A program made the position numbers and the translations under genes. Shown piece after piece: positions 43,209-51,060 of a stretch of 64,000 nt of DNA. The notes beneath the pieces are model-generated. The model did not search any database, was not told where the DNA came from, and saw only the letters and a program-made list of their open reading frames with translations. Source of the DNA: DASVEG01 sp035540495 (GTDB taxonomy: Bacteria > Actinomycetota > Acidimicrobiia > Acidimicrobiales > CADCTF01); NCBI GenBank assembly GCA_035540495.1, contig DATLGL010000050.1, forward strand, positions 13,459-77,458, in the 5' to 3' direction. Numbering within the stretch: position 1 is the stretch's first letter; every line of letters begins with the position of its first letter.

Positions 43209-44450
43209 GTGCCGTACGTGGATTCCCTCCGCTGTCGGGAGTGCTCGCGCACCTACCCGGTCGAGGCGCTGCACGTCTGCGAGTTCTGCTTCGGTCCGCT
43301 CGAGGTCGCGTACGACTACGACGCGATCAAGGCGTCGATCTCGAAGGAGAAGATCGCAGCAGGGCCGTCGACGATCTGGCGCTACGCCGATCTGTTGCCG
43401 GCCGACCCGACGAACCCGGTGAACCTGGGCGCCGGCTTCACCCCACTCGTGCGGGCCGATCGCCTCGCGGCCGAGCTCGGCCTCGGCGAGCTCTGGATCA
43501 AGAACGACACCCTGAACCCGACGGGGTCGTTCAAGGACCGCGTCGTGTCGGTCGCGCTCACGAAGGCGCGAGAGCTCGGGTTCAAGGTCGCGGCCTGCGC
43601 ATCCACCGGCAACCTCGCGAACTCCGTCGCCGCCCACGCCGCTCGTGCCGGCATGGAGTCGATCGTCTTCATCCCCGCCGACCTCGAGGCGGGCAAGGTC
43701 ATCACGACGGCGGTCTACGGCGGGAAGCTCGTGGCGATCGACGGCAACTACGACGACGTCAACCGGCTGTGCGCCGAGCTCACCAGCGAGCACCCGTCGT
43801 GGGCGTTCGTGAACGTGAACGTCCGCACCTACTACGCCGAGGGCTCGAAGACGCTCGCCTTCGAGGTCGCAGAGCAGCTGGGCTGGGAAGCCCCCGATCA
43901 CGTCGTGGTACCGATCGCATCGGGCTCGCAGCTCACCAAGATCCACAAGGGCTTCAAGGAGCTGCATCAGGTCGGTCTCCTCGACGGCGACGAGCCGCCG
44001 GCCGTGCGGGTCTCGGGCGCGCAGGCCACCGGTTGCTCGCCCGTGGCCACGGCCTTCGCCGAGGGCACCGACGCCATCCGGCCCCAGAAGCCGTCGACCA
44101 TCGCCAAGTCGCTCGCCATCGGCAATCCGGCCGACGGGTTCTACGCGCTCGACATCGTCCGCAAGACCGGCGGCGCGGTCGGCTCTGTGAGCGACGACGA
44201 GATCGTCGACTCGATCCGTCTGCTCGCCCGCACCGAGGGCATCTTCGCCGAGACCGCCGGTGGCGTCACGATCGCGACGCTCGCCCAGCTCGCTGCTCGC
44301 GGTGTGGTGCGTCCGGACGAGCGGGTCGTCGCCTACGTCACCGGCCACGGCCTGAAGACGATCGAAGCGGTCGCGCCCCACGTCGGGCCGACGGCGACGA
44401 TCGCACCTACCCTTGAGGCGTTCAACGCCGCGATCCAGATCGAGGAGTAA
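43209..44450 (+). CDS. thrC: Threonine synthase family PLP enzyme (candidate homocysteine-forming, MetM-like)
   Basis: The 413-residue protein has an N-terminal zinc ribbon (CREC...CEFC, Cys 9, 12, 24, 27) and a fold-type II PLP domain with Lys109 in NPTGSFKDRVVS, ACASTGNLANSVAAHAARAG, the phosphate loop VVPIASGSQLTKIHKG, and TAGGVTIATLAQL. By family it would make threonine from O-phosphohomoserine. The SAM riboswitch in front and the sulfur-carrier gene 10 bp behind suggest instead that it uses O-phosphohomoserine to form homocysteine; I recall such a threonine-synthase homologue (MetM) in Streptomyces. GTG 43209 is chosen: it is 8 bases after AAGGAG, while ATG 43191 lies within the aptamer. 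Confidence 0.9.
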   Translation: MPYVDSLRCRECSRTYPVEALHVCEFCFGPLEVAYDYDAIKASISKEKIAAGPSTIWRYADLLPADPTNPVNLGAGFTPLVRADRLAAELGLGELWIKNDTLNPTGSFKDRVVSVALTKARELGFKVAACASTGNLANSVAAHAARAGMESIVFIPADLEAGKVITTAVYGGKLVAIDGNYDDVNRLCAELTSEHPSWAFVNVNVRTYYAEGSKTLAFEVAEQLGWEAPDHVVVPIASGSQLTKIHKGFKELHQVGLLDGDEPPAVRVSGAQATGCSPVATAFAEGTDAIRPQKPSTIAKSLAIGNPADGFYALDIVRKTGGAVGSVSDDEIVDSIRLLARTEGIFAETAGGVTIATLAQLAARGVVRPDERVVAYVTGHGLKTIEAVAPHVGPTATIAPTLEAFNAAIQIEE

Positions 44451-44460
44451 CCGACACCCG

Positions 44461-44733
44461 ATGCCAACTATCCGCATCCCCACGCAGCTGCGCACCCTGA
44501 CTGGCGGCGCCGGGGAGGTGAATGTGGAGGGATCGACGGTCGGCGAGGTGCTGAAGGGCCTCGACGCGACGTACCCGGGGTTCGGTGAGCGACTCTTCGA
44601 CGACGGCGGCTCGCTCCGTCGCTTCGTGAACGTGTTCGTCGCCGACGAGGACATCCGGTTCCTCGACGGCCTCGACACCACGATCGAGCCGAAGACGGTC
44701 GTCTCGATCATCCCGGCAGTGGCGGGAGGCTAG
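44461..44733 (+). CDS. MoaD/ThiS-type ubiquitin-like sulfur carrier protein
   Basis: The 90-residue beta-grasp protein starts PTIRIPTQLRTLTGGAGEVNVEG, has FVNVFVADEDIRFLDGLDT and ends in PAVAGG, the Gly-Gly tail that becomes a thiocarboxylate. Relatives include CysO (cysteine synthesis in mycobacteria) and the carriers used with homocysteine-forming enzymes. It sits 10 bp after the threonine-synthase-like gene under one SAM riboswitch, so it probably supplies sulfur to that enzyme. No adenylating (MoeB-like) or Mec-type protease gene is adjacent. Confidence 0.88.
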   Translation: MPTIRIPTQLRTLTGGAGEVNVEGSTVGEVLKGLDATYPGFGERLFDDGGSLRRFVNVFVADEDIRFLDGLDTTIEPKTVVSIIPAVAGG

Positions 44734-44778
44734 GCCCGCCATCCAGCCGGGCGGGAGGCTAGGGGCTAGCCCGCCCGG
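44721..44778 (+). terminator. Tandem hairpins built on a duplicated GG-stop sequence
   Basis: A 14-bp direct repeat GGCGGGAGGCTAGG occurs at 44721-44734 and 44750-44763. The first copy encodes the Gly-Gly-stop end of the sulfur carrier. Copy one forms GGCGGG/CCCGCC (44721-44740); copy two forms a stronger hairpin with 9-bp outer arms CCGGGCGGG / CCCGCCCGG (44747-44778) and an inner CTAG/CTAG pair. TGTTTTGG follows nine bases later. Probably the operon terminator. Confidence 0.55.
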
Positions 44779-44832
44779 GCCATGGCTGTTTTGGTCCTCC
44801 ACCATTTCGGGGGGAACGTCGATAAGACGGAC

Positions 44833-45342
44833 ATGGCTGAGGTGCTCGTCGTCGACGATGATCCCGACATCCGGATGCTCGTCGCCTTCGCCCTGGAGGA
44901 CTCCGGCTACACGGTCCGCCAGGCCGACTGCGGTGACGCCGGGCTGAGCGCCCTCGAGGCCAAGGCGCCCGACCTCATGGTGTGCGACGTGATGATGCCG
45001 GGCCTCGACGGCTTCGGCGTCCTGCGCGCCATGCGCCAGCGGAAGCTCGCACCCAAGACCCGCGTCGTGATGCTCACCTGCAAGACCGAGGAGAAGGACC
45101 ACATGCGTGGCTTCGAGCTCGGCGCCGACGAGTACCTGACGAAGCCCTTCGACCCCGAGGAGCTCGTCGCCCGCGTGAAGTTCCTCCTGAACGCGTCGGA
45201 GGAGCAGCTCGCGGAGCGCCGCGAGGCCGAGCTGCAGAAGGCCGAGCTCCTCGATCGACTCGAGGCGGCCTTCAACAAGCACGCCAAGCAGACCGGTCCG
45301 CTGCGGGCCGGCGCGCAGCCGGGCGTCGTCTCCTCGTACTGA
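44833..45342 (+). CDS. Single-domain response regulator with C-terminal coiled coil
   Basis: The 169-residue protein is a receiver domain (EVLVVDDDPDIRMLVAFAL, phospho-acceptor Asp in DLMVCDVMMPG near 54, Lys in YLTKPFDPEEL) followed by a Glu/Lys-rich helix (SEEQLAERREAELQKAELLDRLEAAF) and a short tail; there is no DNA-binding domain. ATG 44833 begins just before the first receiver strand; a longer reading from ATG 44782 would start in the hairpin region. No partner kinase adjoins it. Confidence 0.88.
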   Translation: MAEVLVVDDDPDIRMLVAFALEDSGYTVRQADCGDAGLSALEAKAPDLMVCDVMMPGLDGFGVLRAMRQRKLAPKTRVVMLTCKTEEKDHMRGFELGADEYLTKPFDPEELVARVKFLLNASEEQLAERREAELQKAELLDRLEAAFNKHAKQTGPLRAGAQPGVVSSY

Positions 45343-45343
45343 G

Positions 45344-45349
45344 TACGGT
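45344..45349 (+). promoter_or_regulatory. Predicted -10 box for the DinB-ankyrin gene (leaderless)
   Basis: TACGGT ends 8 bases before the ATG at 45358, in the 15-bp gap after the response regulator, with no Shine-Dalgarno sequence. Confidence 0.3.
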
Positions 45350-45357
45350 CCCGTCCC

Positions 45358-46176
45358 ATGGGGATGGGGGACGAACTGAAGGAGCTGGGCGGGTACACCG
45401 GGCTGCGCACGCTGGCGCGCCTCGAGGGGCTGACCGACGACGAGTTCCGGTGGGAACCCACGCCGGGAGCGTGGACGGTCCGCCGCCTTCGCAGCGGGAA
45501 GGTCGTCGTCGACAACAATCAGTACCAGCGGCCGCCCGCGCCCATGACGTCGATCGCGTGGCGCATCGCCCACCTCATCGACATCTACGGCAGCCCCCGC
45601 AACGCGCGGTGGCTCCGCGTCGACGATCCGCCGTCGCCGCCTCCGTCGCGGCTCCCCTGGCCGATCGCCTGGACCGCAGACGAGTCACTCGCGATGTTGA
45701 AGGGTGCGCTCGACCACTTCTGCGAGCTGCTCGACGTGGTTCCCGAAGAGGCGTGGTGGGAGAAGCTCGGTCCGATCGCCGGGCAGTACGCCGACGCGAC
45801 GCTCGCCGGCTTCGCCCTGCACCAGATCGACGAGGCGATCCACCACGGCGCAGAGGCGAGCGTGCTGCGCGACCTGTACTTCTGGCAGCACGCGGGTCCG
45901 CAGCCGGAGCCGTCGACCGTCGGCGACGCCGCGACCGCAGGTCGGTGGGACCTCGTCGAGGCGCTCACGCTCGACGGCGCTGACGTCAACGGACCGCCGC
46001 CGACGGCGTTGCATCTCGCCGCCGCCTACGGCGATCTCGACATGGTGACGCTGCTCGCCGAGCACGGAGCCGATCTCGACGCGAAGGACACCACCTACGA
46101 CGCCACGCCGCTGGAGTGGGCCGAGTTCTTCGGGCGCGTCGACGTGGTGGAGTACCTGCGGTCGCGGCGAGGCTGA
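45358..46176 (+). CDS. DinB-like four-helix protein fused to ankyrin repeats
   Basis: The 272-residue protein has a DinB/YfiT-type helical domain (about 1-175) with candidate metal His residues in IAHLID, HFCELL and ALHQIDEAIHHGAEA, and then ankyrin repeats (VGDAATAGRWDLVEALTLDGADVNG, TALHLAAAYGDLDMVTLLAEHGADLDA, TPLEWAEFFGRVDVVEYLRS). DinB-like proteins include metal-dependent thiol transferases; ankyrin repeats bind proteins. The combination is unusual and the function unknown. ATG 45358 or 45364. Confidence 0.85.
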   Translation: MGMGDELKELGGYTGLRTLARLEGLTDDEFRWEPTPGAWTVRRLRSGKVVVDNNQYQRPPAPMTSIAWRIAHLIDIYGSPRNARWLRVDDPPSPPPSRLPWPIAWTADESLAMLKGALDHFCELLDVVPEEAWWEKLGPIAGQYADATLAGFALHQIDEAIHHGAEASVLRDLYFWQHAGPQPEPSTVGDAATAGRWDLVEALTLDGADVNGPPPTALHLAAAYGDLDMVTLLAEHGADLDAKDTTYDATPLEWAEFFGRVDVVEYLRSRRG

Positions 46177-46225
46177 GGTTCTAGAACAGCCACAGCTTGT
46201 CGCCGTTCGGGAAGAATGGGGGCCC

Positions 46226-46822
46226 GTGAGTCCCTCTCTCGACGAGCTGCGACGCGCGCTCGCCGAAGACGGGTTCGTCGTGCTCCACGGCGCCGTCGAC
46301 GAAGAACGTGTGACGGCGTGCCTCCGTCGCCTCAACCTCGCGATCCGCGAGCACGGGCTGACGGCGGAGGAGGTCCTCGCGTGCCAGCAGACGACCTTCT
46401 TCCCTCACCTCCGGTGGGAGCCGGAGATCTGGGGCGTGCTTCCGGACGTCGCCGCCGAGCTGCTCGGCTGGCAGCAGGGCGACGACTGGGCGACACCGCA
46501 GCTGCTGTTGCGGTTCCCCGATCGCGACGAGGAGTGGCCGCTCGAGCCGCACGTCGACGAACCTCCGGACGGCGACTGGGTCGGCTACCGCGGGATCGTC
46601 GGTGTCGCCGTCACCGCTGCGAACGCCGAGGACGGAGCAGCACGCGTGTGGCGCGGCTCGCACAGGGGGCCGGTCGACGTCGAACCGGAGCCGGTGCCGC
46701 TCGCAGCTGGCGATGCCCTCGTGATGCACCCGCGGTTGGCCCATGCAGGAGCGCTGAACCACGGGCCGAACGTGCGGGTCGCGGTGTACTTCCGCCTCCT
46801 GCAACACCAGCAACATCAATGA
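46226..46822 (+). CDS. Phytanoyl-CoA dioxygenase (PhyH) family protein
   Basis: The 198-residue cupin-fold enzyme has the N-terminal LAEDGFVVLHGAVDEERV, Fe(II) ligands His and Asp in LEPHVDEPP and a distal His in MHPRLAHAGALNHG, with the 2-oxoglutarate-binding Arg in NVRVAVYFRL. It is likely a 2-oxoglutarate-dependent hydroxylase of unknown substrate. The start is GTG 46226. It lies alone between the DinB-ankyrin gene and the glycan cluster; the 89 bp after it show nothing but a possible promoter. Confidence 0.82.
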   Translation: MSPSLDELRRALAEDGFVVLHGAVDEERVTACLRRLNLAIREHGLTAEEVLACQQTTFFPHLRWEPEIWGVLPDVAAELLGWQQGDDWATPQLLLRFPDRDEEWPLEPHVDEPPDGDWVGYRGIVGVAVTAANAEDGAARVWRGSHRGPVDVEPEPVPLAAGDALVMHPRLAHAGALNHGPNVRVAVYFRLLQHQQHQ

Positions 46823-46911
46823 CTTCAACTTCCCGGTATCTACAGCAGCAACCGGGGTAACCCCCCTTCCACGGCCGCGCCCCGAGCGCGGGCTGGGAAG
46901 GGAAACGGCTG

Positions 46912-48027
46912 TTGACGAAGACGCTGATCACCGGAGGTGCCGGCTTCATCGGCGCGCACCTCGCATCGCACCTGCTCGCAGCCGGCGAAGACGTGCGGGT
47001 TCTCGACTCGCTCGTCGAGCAGGTCCACGGAGACGTCGAACGTCCCGAGTACCTCGGGTCCGACGTCGAGCTCATTGTCGGCGACGTCCGGGATCGCGAC
47101 GCCGTCGCGAAGGCGCTGGTCGGCGTGGACAAGGTGGTCCACCTGGCGGCGCGTGTCGGCGTGGGGCAGAGCATGTACGAGATCGCGGAGTACACGAGCG
47201 CGAACACCGGTGGCACGGCCGTCTTGCTCGAGGCGATCCTCGATCATCCGATCGAGCGGCTCGTCGTCGCGTCGTCGATGAGCGTCTACGGCGAGGGCCT
47301 CTATCTCGGACCCGACGGAACGCCGGTCGCATCCGCGGATCGCACCCGCCGCCAGCTCGAATCCGGTCGGTGGGAGACGTGCGGCGTGAACGGCGAGCAG
47401 CTGACGCCGGTGCCGACACCGGAGACGAAGCCGCCGTCGCTCACCTCCGTCTACGCGCTCAACAAGTACGACCAAGAGCGCCTGTGTCTGATGTTCGGCC
47501 AGGCGTACAAGACGCCGACCGTGGCCCTTCGGTTCTTCAACGTCTACGGCCCGTACCAGGCCCTGTCGAACCCGTACACCGGTGTGCTCGCGATCTTCGC
47601 GTCGAGGCTGCTCAACGACCGGGCGCCGCTCATCTTCGAAGACGGTGAGCAGCGGCGAGACTTCGTCAGCGTCCACGACATCGCACGGGCGTGCGCGCTC
47701 GCCGCCGACCCCGCGAACGAGGCTGCCGACGGAGCGGTGATCAACATCGGCAGCGGTCAGAGCGTGACCGTCAACGAGATCGCGACGCGTCTCGCCCGCA
47801 TCCTCGGCAAGGACGTCGAGCCCGAGGTGACGGGCAAGTACCGCGTCGGCGACATCCGCCACTGCTTCGCCGACATCAGCCGCGCGAAGGAGCTGCTCGG
47901 GTTCGAGCCGGCCGTTTCGATGGACGACGGGATGACCGAGCTCGCCGAGTGGCTCGAGGGCCAGGTGGCGGTCGACCACGTCGACGCCGCGGCCTCCGAG
48001 CTCGCGGCGAGGGGGCTCACGGTATGA
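46912..48027 (+). CDS. NAD-dependent sugar epimerase (extended SDR), first gene of the glycan cluster
   Basis: The 371-residue extended SDR starts KTLITGGAGFIGAHLASHLLAAGEDV (GxxGxxG), has VHLAARVGVG, a catalytic SSMSVYGEG plus YALNK (Tyr-x3-Lys), FFNVYGPYQALSNPY and RRDFVSVHDIARA. An insert at about 120-175 with Cys (WETCGVNGEQLTPVPTPE) resembles the group that includes dTDP-rhamnose 4-epimerase-like proteins. The start is TTG 46912 with GGGAAGGG upstream. It overlaps the second epimerase by 4 bases. Confidence 0.88.
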   Translation: MTKTLITGGAGFIGAHLASHLLAAGEDVRVLDSLVEQVHGDVERPEYLGSDVELIVGDVRDRDAVAKALVGVDKVVHLAARVGVGQSMYEIAEYTSANTGGTAVLLEAILDHPIERLVVASSMSVYGEGLYLGPDGTPVASADRTRRQLESGRWETCGVNGEQLTPVPTPETKPPSLTSVYALNKYDQERLCLMFGQAYKTPTVALRFFNVYGPYQALSNPYTGVLAIFASRLLNDRAPLIFEDGEQRRDFVSVHDIARACALAADPANEAADGAVINIGSGQSVTVNEIATRLARILGKDVEPEVTGKYRVGDIRHCFADISRAKELLGFEPAVSMDDGMTELAEWLEGQVAVDHVDAAASELAARGLTV

Positions 48028-49094
48028 GCGCCATGGAGCGCGTCCTCGTCACCGGCGGCGCCGGGTTCGTCGGCGTCAACGTGGCCGACCGGTTGCTCCG
48101 AGACGGCAAGCACGTGTCGATCCTCGACGACCTCTCACGGCCCGGCGTCCGCACGAACCTGCGGTGGCTCCGCGAGCAGTACGACGCGACGGGCCGGCTG
48201 CAGTTCCAGCGCGGCGATGTCCGCGACGTCGAGACGGTGCGGCGCGCAGTACGAGGCGTCGACACCGTCTTCCACTTCGCGGCGCAGGTGGCGGTCACGA
48301 CCAGCGTCGACGACCCGCGCCACGACTTCGCCGTCAACCTCGCCGGCACGCTCAACCTCCTCGAGGAGGTCAGGCGCATGAGCACGCCCGCGCGGGTGCT
48401 GTTCACCTCGACGAACAAGGTGTACGGCGGCCTCGAAGACGTCGAGATCGTGCGAGACGGCGACCGCTACGCACCCGCCGACGAGGGTTGGCGCACCCAC
48501 GGCATCGGCGAGAGCCGGCCGCTCGACTTCTGCAGCCCCTATGGCTGTTCGAAGGGCGGGGCCGACCAGTACGTGCTCGACTACGCCAAGAGCTACGGGC
48601 TCGACACGGTCGTCTTCCGGATGAGCTGCATCTACGGGCCGCACCAGCAGGGCAACGAAGACCAGGGGTGGGTCGCCCACTTCGCGAAGCAGGCGATGAA
48701 CGGGTTGCCGATCACGCTCTACGGCGACGGCCGTCAGGTGCGCGACGTCTTGTTCGTCGAGGACCTCGTCGACGCGATGTTGATCGCGATGTCGAGGATC
48801 GACCTCACCCGCGGCAGGGCCTTCAACATCGGCGGAGGCCCGTCGAACACGCTCAGCCTGCTCGAGCTGATCGACATGATCAGCGATCTGTGCGGCGAAC
48901 GTCCGCACCTCGAGTTCGGTCCGTGGCGCGTCGGCGATCAGCGCTGGTACGTGTCGGATCCACGAGCGTTCGCCGCGGCGACGGGATGGGCACCGCGGGT
49001 CGACGTCGGCACTGGTGTCGTCCGGCTGTTCGAGTGGCTGCAGCGGCACGGTCACTCGCTCGACCTCGAAGCGGTCGCGGAGGTGGCGAGCTGA
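48024..49094 (+). CDS. NAD-dependent sugar epimerase (CDP-paratose 2-epimerase-like)
   Basis: The 356-residue extended SDR has RVLVTGGAGFVGVNVADRL, FHFAAQVAVTTSVDDPRHDF, TSTNKVYGGLED, YGCSKGGADQYVLDYAKSYGLDTVVFRMSCIYGP and RQVRDVLFVEDLVDAM. The TSTNKVYG and CSKGAADQY pattern is that of tyvelose-type CDP-paratose 2-epimerases. ATG 48024 overlaps the previous stop. The exact nucleotide sugar is not known, but it should be a dedicated precursor enzyme for this cluster. Confidence 0.88.
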   Translation: MSAMERVLVTGGAGFVGVNVADRLLRDGKHVSILDDLSRPGVRTNLRWLREQYDATGRLQFQRGDVRDVETVRRAVRGVDTVFHFAAQVAVTTSVDDPRHDFAVNLAGTLNLLEEVRRMSTPARVLFTSTNKVYGGLEDVEIVRDGDRYAPADEGWRTHGIGESRPLDFCSPYGCSKGGADQYVLDYAKSYGLDTVVFRMSCIYGPHQQGNEDQGWVAHFAKQAMNGLPITLYGDGRQVRDVLFVEDLVDAMLIAMSRIDLTRGRAFNIGGGPSNTLSLLELIDMISDLCGERPHLEFGPWRVGDQRWYVSDPRAFAAATGWAPRVDVGTGVVRLFEWLQRHGHSLDLEAVAEVAS

Positions 49095-50050
49095 CCACGA
49101 GGGCTGCGGTCGTCACTCGCGCGCGCCAGGCGACGATCACCACGATCGATCTCGGTGGCCTCGCGCCCGGCCACGTGCGCGTCGACGTCGAGGGCTGCGG
49201 CGTCTGCGGTTCGAACCTCCCGGTGTGGGAGGGACGTGATTGGTTCGAGTACCCGTTGCCTCCCGGCGCCCCCGGGCACGAGGGATGGGGAACGATCGCC
49301 GCGGTCGGCGACGACGTCACCGACGTGCGGGTCGGCGACCGCGTCGCGTTCCTCGGCGAGCGCGCCTTCGCCGACGCCACCGATGTGCCGTCTGCCGACG
49401 TGGTCGTGCTCCCCCGCGAGCTCGACGGCCAGCCCTTCCCCGGCGAGGCCATCGGCTGCGCGGTCAACGCCGCGCGCCGCGCGCGGTTCGAGCCAGGGCA
49501 GACGGTCGCGGTCATCGGCATCGGCTTCATCGGCGCGATCGTCACAGCGCTGGCGGCCGACGCTGGCGCTCACGTGATCGCGATCTCCCGTCGTGCGTTC
49601 TCCCTCGACATCGCCCGGACGATGGGCGCGAAGGATGTCGTGTCGCTCGACGAGCAATGGCGCGTCGTCGACGCCGTCACCGACGCCACCGGCGGCGCGC
49701 TCTGCGACGTCGTCGTCGAAGCGGTCGGCACCCAGGACCCGCTCGACCTCGCGGGCAAGCTCGCTCGCGAGAGCGGCCGGCTGGTGATCGCCGGCTTCCA
49801 CCAGGACGGTGCGCGGACGCTCGACATCGGCATGTGGAACTGGAAGGGGCTCGACGTCGTCAACGCCCACTTCCGCGACCGGAGGGTGGCGCTCGACGGG
49901 ATCCGCGCCGCGGCAGGCCTCGTCGCCGCCGGCCGCCTCGACCCGGCTCCGCTGTACACCCACAGGTTCCCCCTCGACCGTCTGGGCGACGCGATGGACG
50001 CCATGGTCGAGCGTCCCGACGGCTTCCTCAAGGCGATCACGACCCGATGA
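49091..50050 (+). CDS. Zinc-type medium-chain alcohol/polyol dehydrogenase
   Basis: The 319-residue MDR protein has the catalytic-zinc residues in GCGVCGSNLPVW and PGHEGWGTI and the NAD loop VAVIGIGFIGAIVTALAADAGA. The structural-zinc Cys cluster is missing. It probably oxidises or reduces a sugar or cyclitol intermediate. No ATG, GTG or TTG is available before the first strand; CTG 49091, overlapping the previous TGA as CTGA, is the best start and mirrors the arrangement at 9092. It overlaps the next gene by ATGA. Confidence 0.85.
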   Translation: MTTRAAVVTRARQATITTIDLGGLAPGHVRVDVEGCGVCGSNLPVWEGRDWFEYPLPPGAPGHEGWGTIAAVGDDVTDVRVGDRVAFLGERAFADATDVPSADVVVLPRELDGQPFPGEAIGCAVNAARRARFEPGQTVAVIGIGFIGAIVTALAADAGAHVIAISRRAFSLDIARTMGAKDVVSLDEQWRVVDAVTDATGGALCDVVVEAVGTQDPLDLAGKLARESGRLVIAGFHQDGARTLDIGMWNWKGLDVVNAHFRDRRVALDGIRAAAGLVAAGRLDPAPLYTHRFPLDRLGDAMDAMVERPDGFLKAITTR

Positions 50051-51060
50051 CCGCGGCCCATCGCCCTCGGCTCGGCTTCCTCGGCGTCGGTTGGATCGGA
50101 CGCAACAGGATGGACGCGATCGCCCGAAGCGGTGCGGCACAGGTCGTCGCCGTCGCCGACGTGTCGGACGACCTCGCCCGTGGAGCTGCAGCGGCGATCG
50201 ATGGCGCCGAAGTCGTCACGCCCGCTGAGGTCCTCGACGGCGCGGCCCGCCTCGATCTCGACGGCATCGTGATCGCGACGCCAAGCGCTCTTCACGGCGA
50301 GCAGTCGGTCGAGGCGCTCGCCAACGGCCTCGCCGTGTTCTGCCAGAAGCCGCTCGCCCGCAACGCCGAGGAGTGCGAGACGGTGGTCGCTGCCGCCGCA
50401 GCGGCCGATCGGCTCCTCGGCATCGACCTCTCGTACCGGCACGTGCGTGCCGTCGAACGGCTGCGCGAGCTCGTGGTCGGCGGCGAGATCGGCGACGTGT
50501 ACGCCATCGACCTCGTCTTCCACAACGCCTACGGCCCCGACAAGGCGTGGTTCACCGATCCGAAGCTGTCGGGCGGCGGCTGCGTCATCGATCTCGGCAT
50601 CCACCTCGTCGACCTCGCGTTGTGGACGCTCCCTGATGCCAAGGTCGAGGGTGCGACGTCGAGGTTGTTCGCGAAGGGCGCCCCGCTGCCGGCCGACGGC
50701 TCCGTGGTCGAAGACCACGCGGTCGCTCGCCTCGACCTCTCGACCGGTGCGACGGCGACGCTCGCCTGTTCGTGGTTCCTCCACGCGGGCGTCGAGGCCG
50801 ACATCCGCGCGACCTTTCACGGCACCGGCGGCTCGCTCGCGTTCGCCAACGTCGGCGGGTCGTTCTACGACTTCCGCCTCACGATGAACCGCGGCACGTC
50901 GAGCGAGGTGCTGGTCGAGCCGCCCGACGACTGGGGCGGTCGCGCTGCGGTCGCGTGGGCCGAGCGCCTCGCCAGTGGAGCCCGCTTCGACCCGACGATC
51001 GGCGCCGACGCCGTCGCCGTGGCGCGAGTGCTCGACGCGATCTACGGGCGTCCGTCGTGA
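50047..51060 (+). CDS. Gfo/Idh/MocA-family oxidoreductase
   Basis: The 337-residue protein has an NAD-binding RLGFLGVGWIGRNRMDAIARSG, VAVADVSDDLA, the signature VFCQKPLARNAEEC (EKP is here QKP), and the substrate-domain GGGCVIDLGIHLVDLALW with the catalytic Asp/His positions. It probably acts on a sugar or nucleotide-sugar in concert with the epimerases and MDR. ATG overlaps the previous stop; GTGA overlap follows. Confidence 0.9.
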   Translation: MTAAHRPRLGFLGVGWIGRNRMDAIARSGAAQVVAVADVSDDLARGAAAAIDGAEVVTPAEVLDGAARLDLDGIVIATPSALHGEQSVEALANGLAVFCQKPLARNAEECETVVAAAAAADRLLGIDLSYRHVRAVERLRELVVGGEIGDVYAIDLVFHNAYGPDKAWFTDPKLSGGGCVIDLGIHLVDLALWTLPDAKVEGATSRLFAKGAPLPADGSVVEDHAVARLDLSTGATATLACSWFLHAGVEADIRATFHGTGGSLAFANVGGSFYDFRLTMNRGTSSEVLVEPPDDWGGRAAVAWAERLASGARFDPTIGADAVAVARVLDAIYGRPS

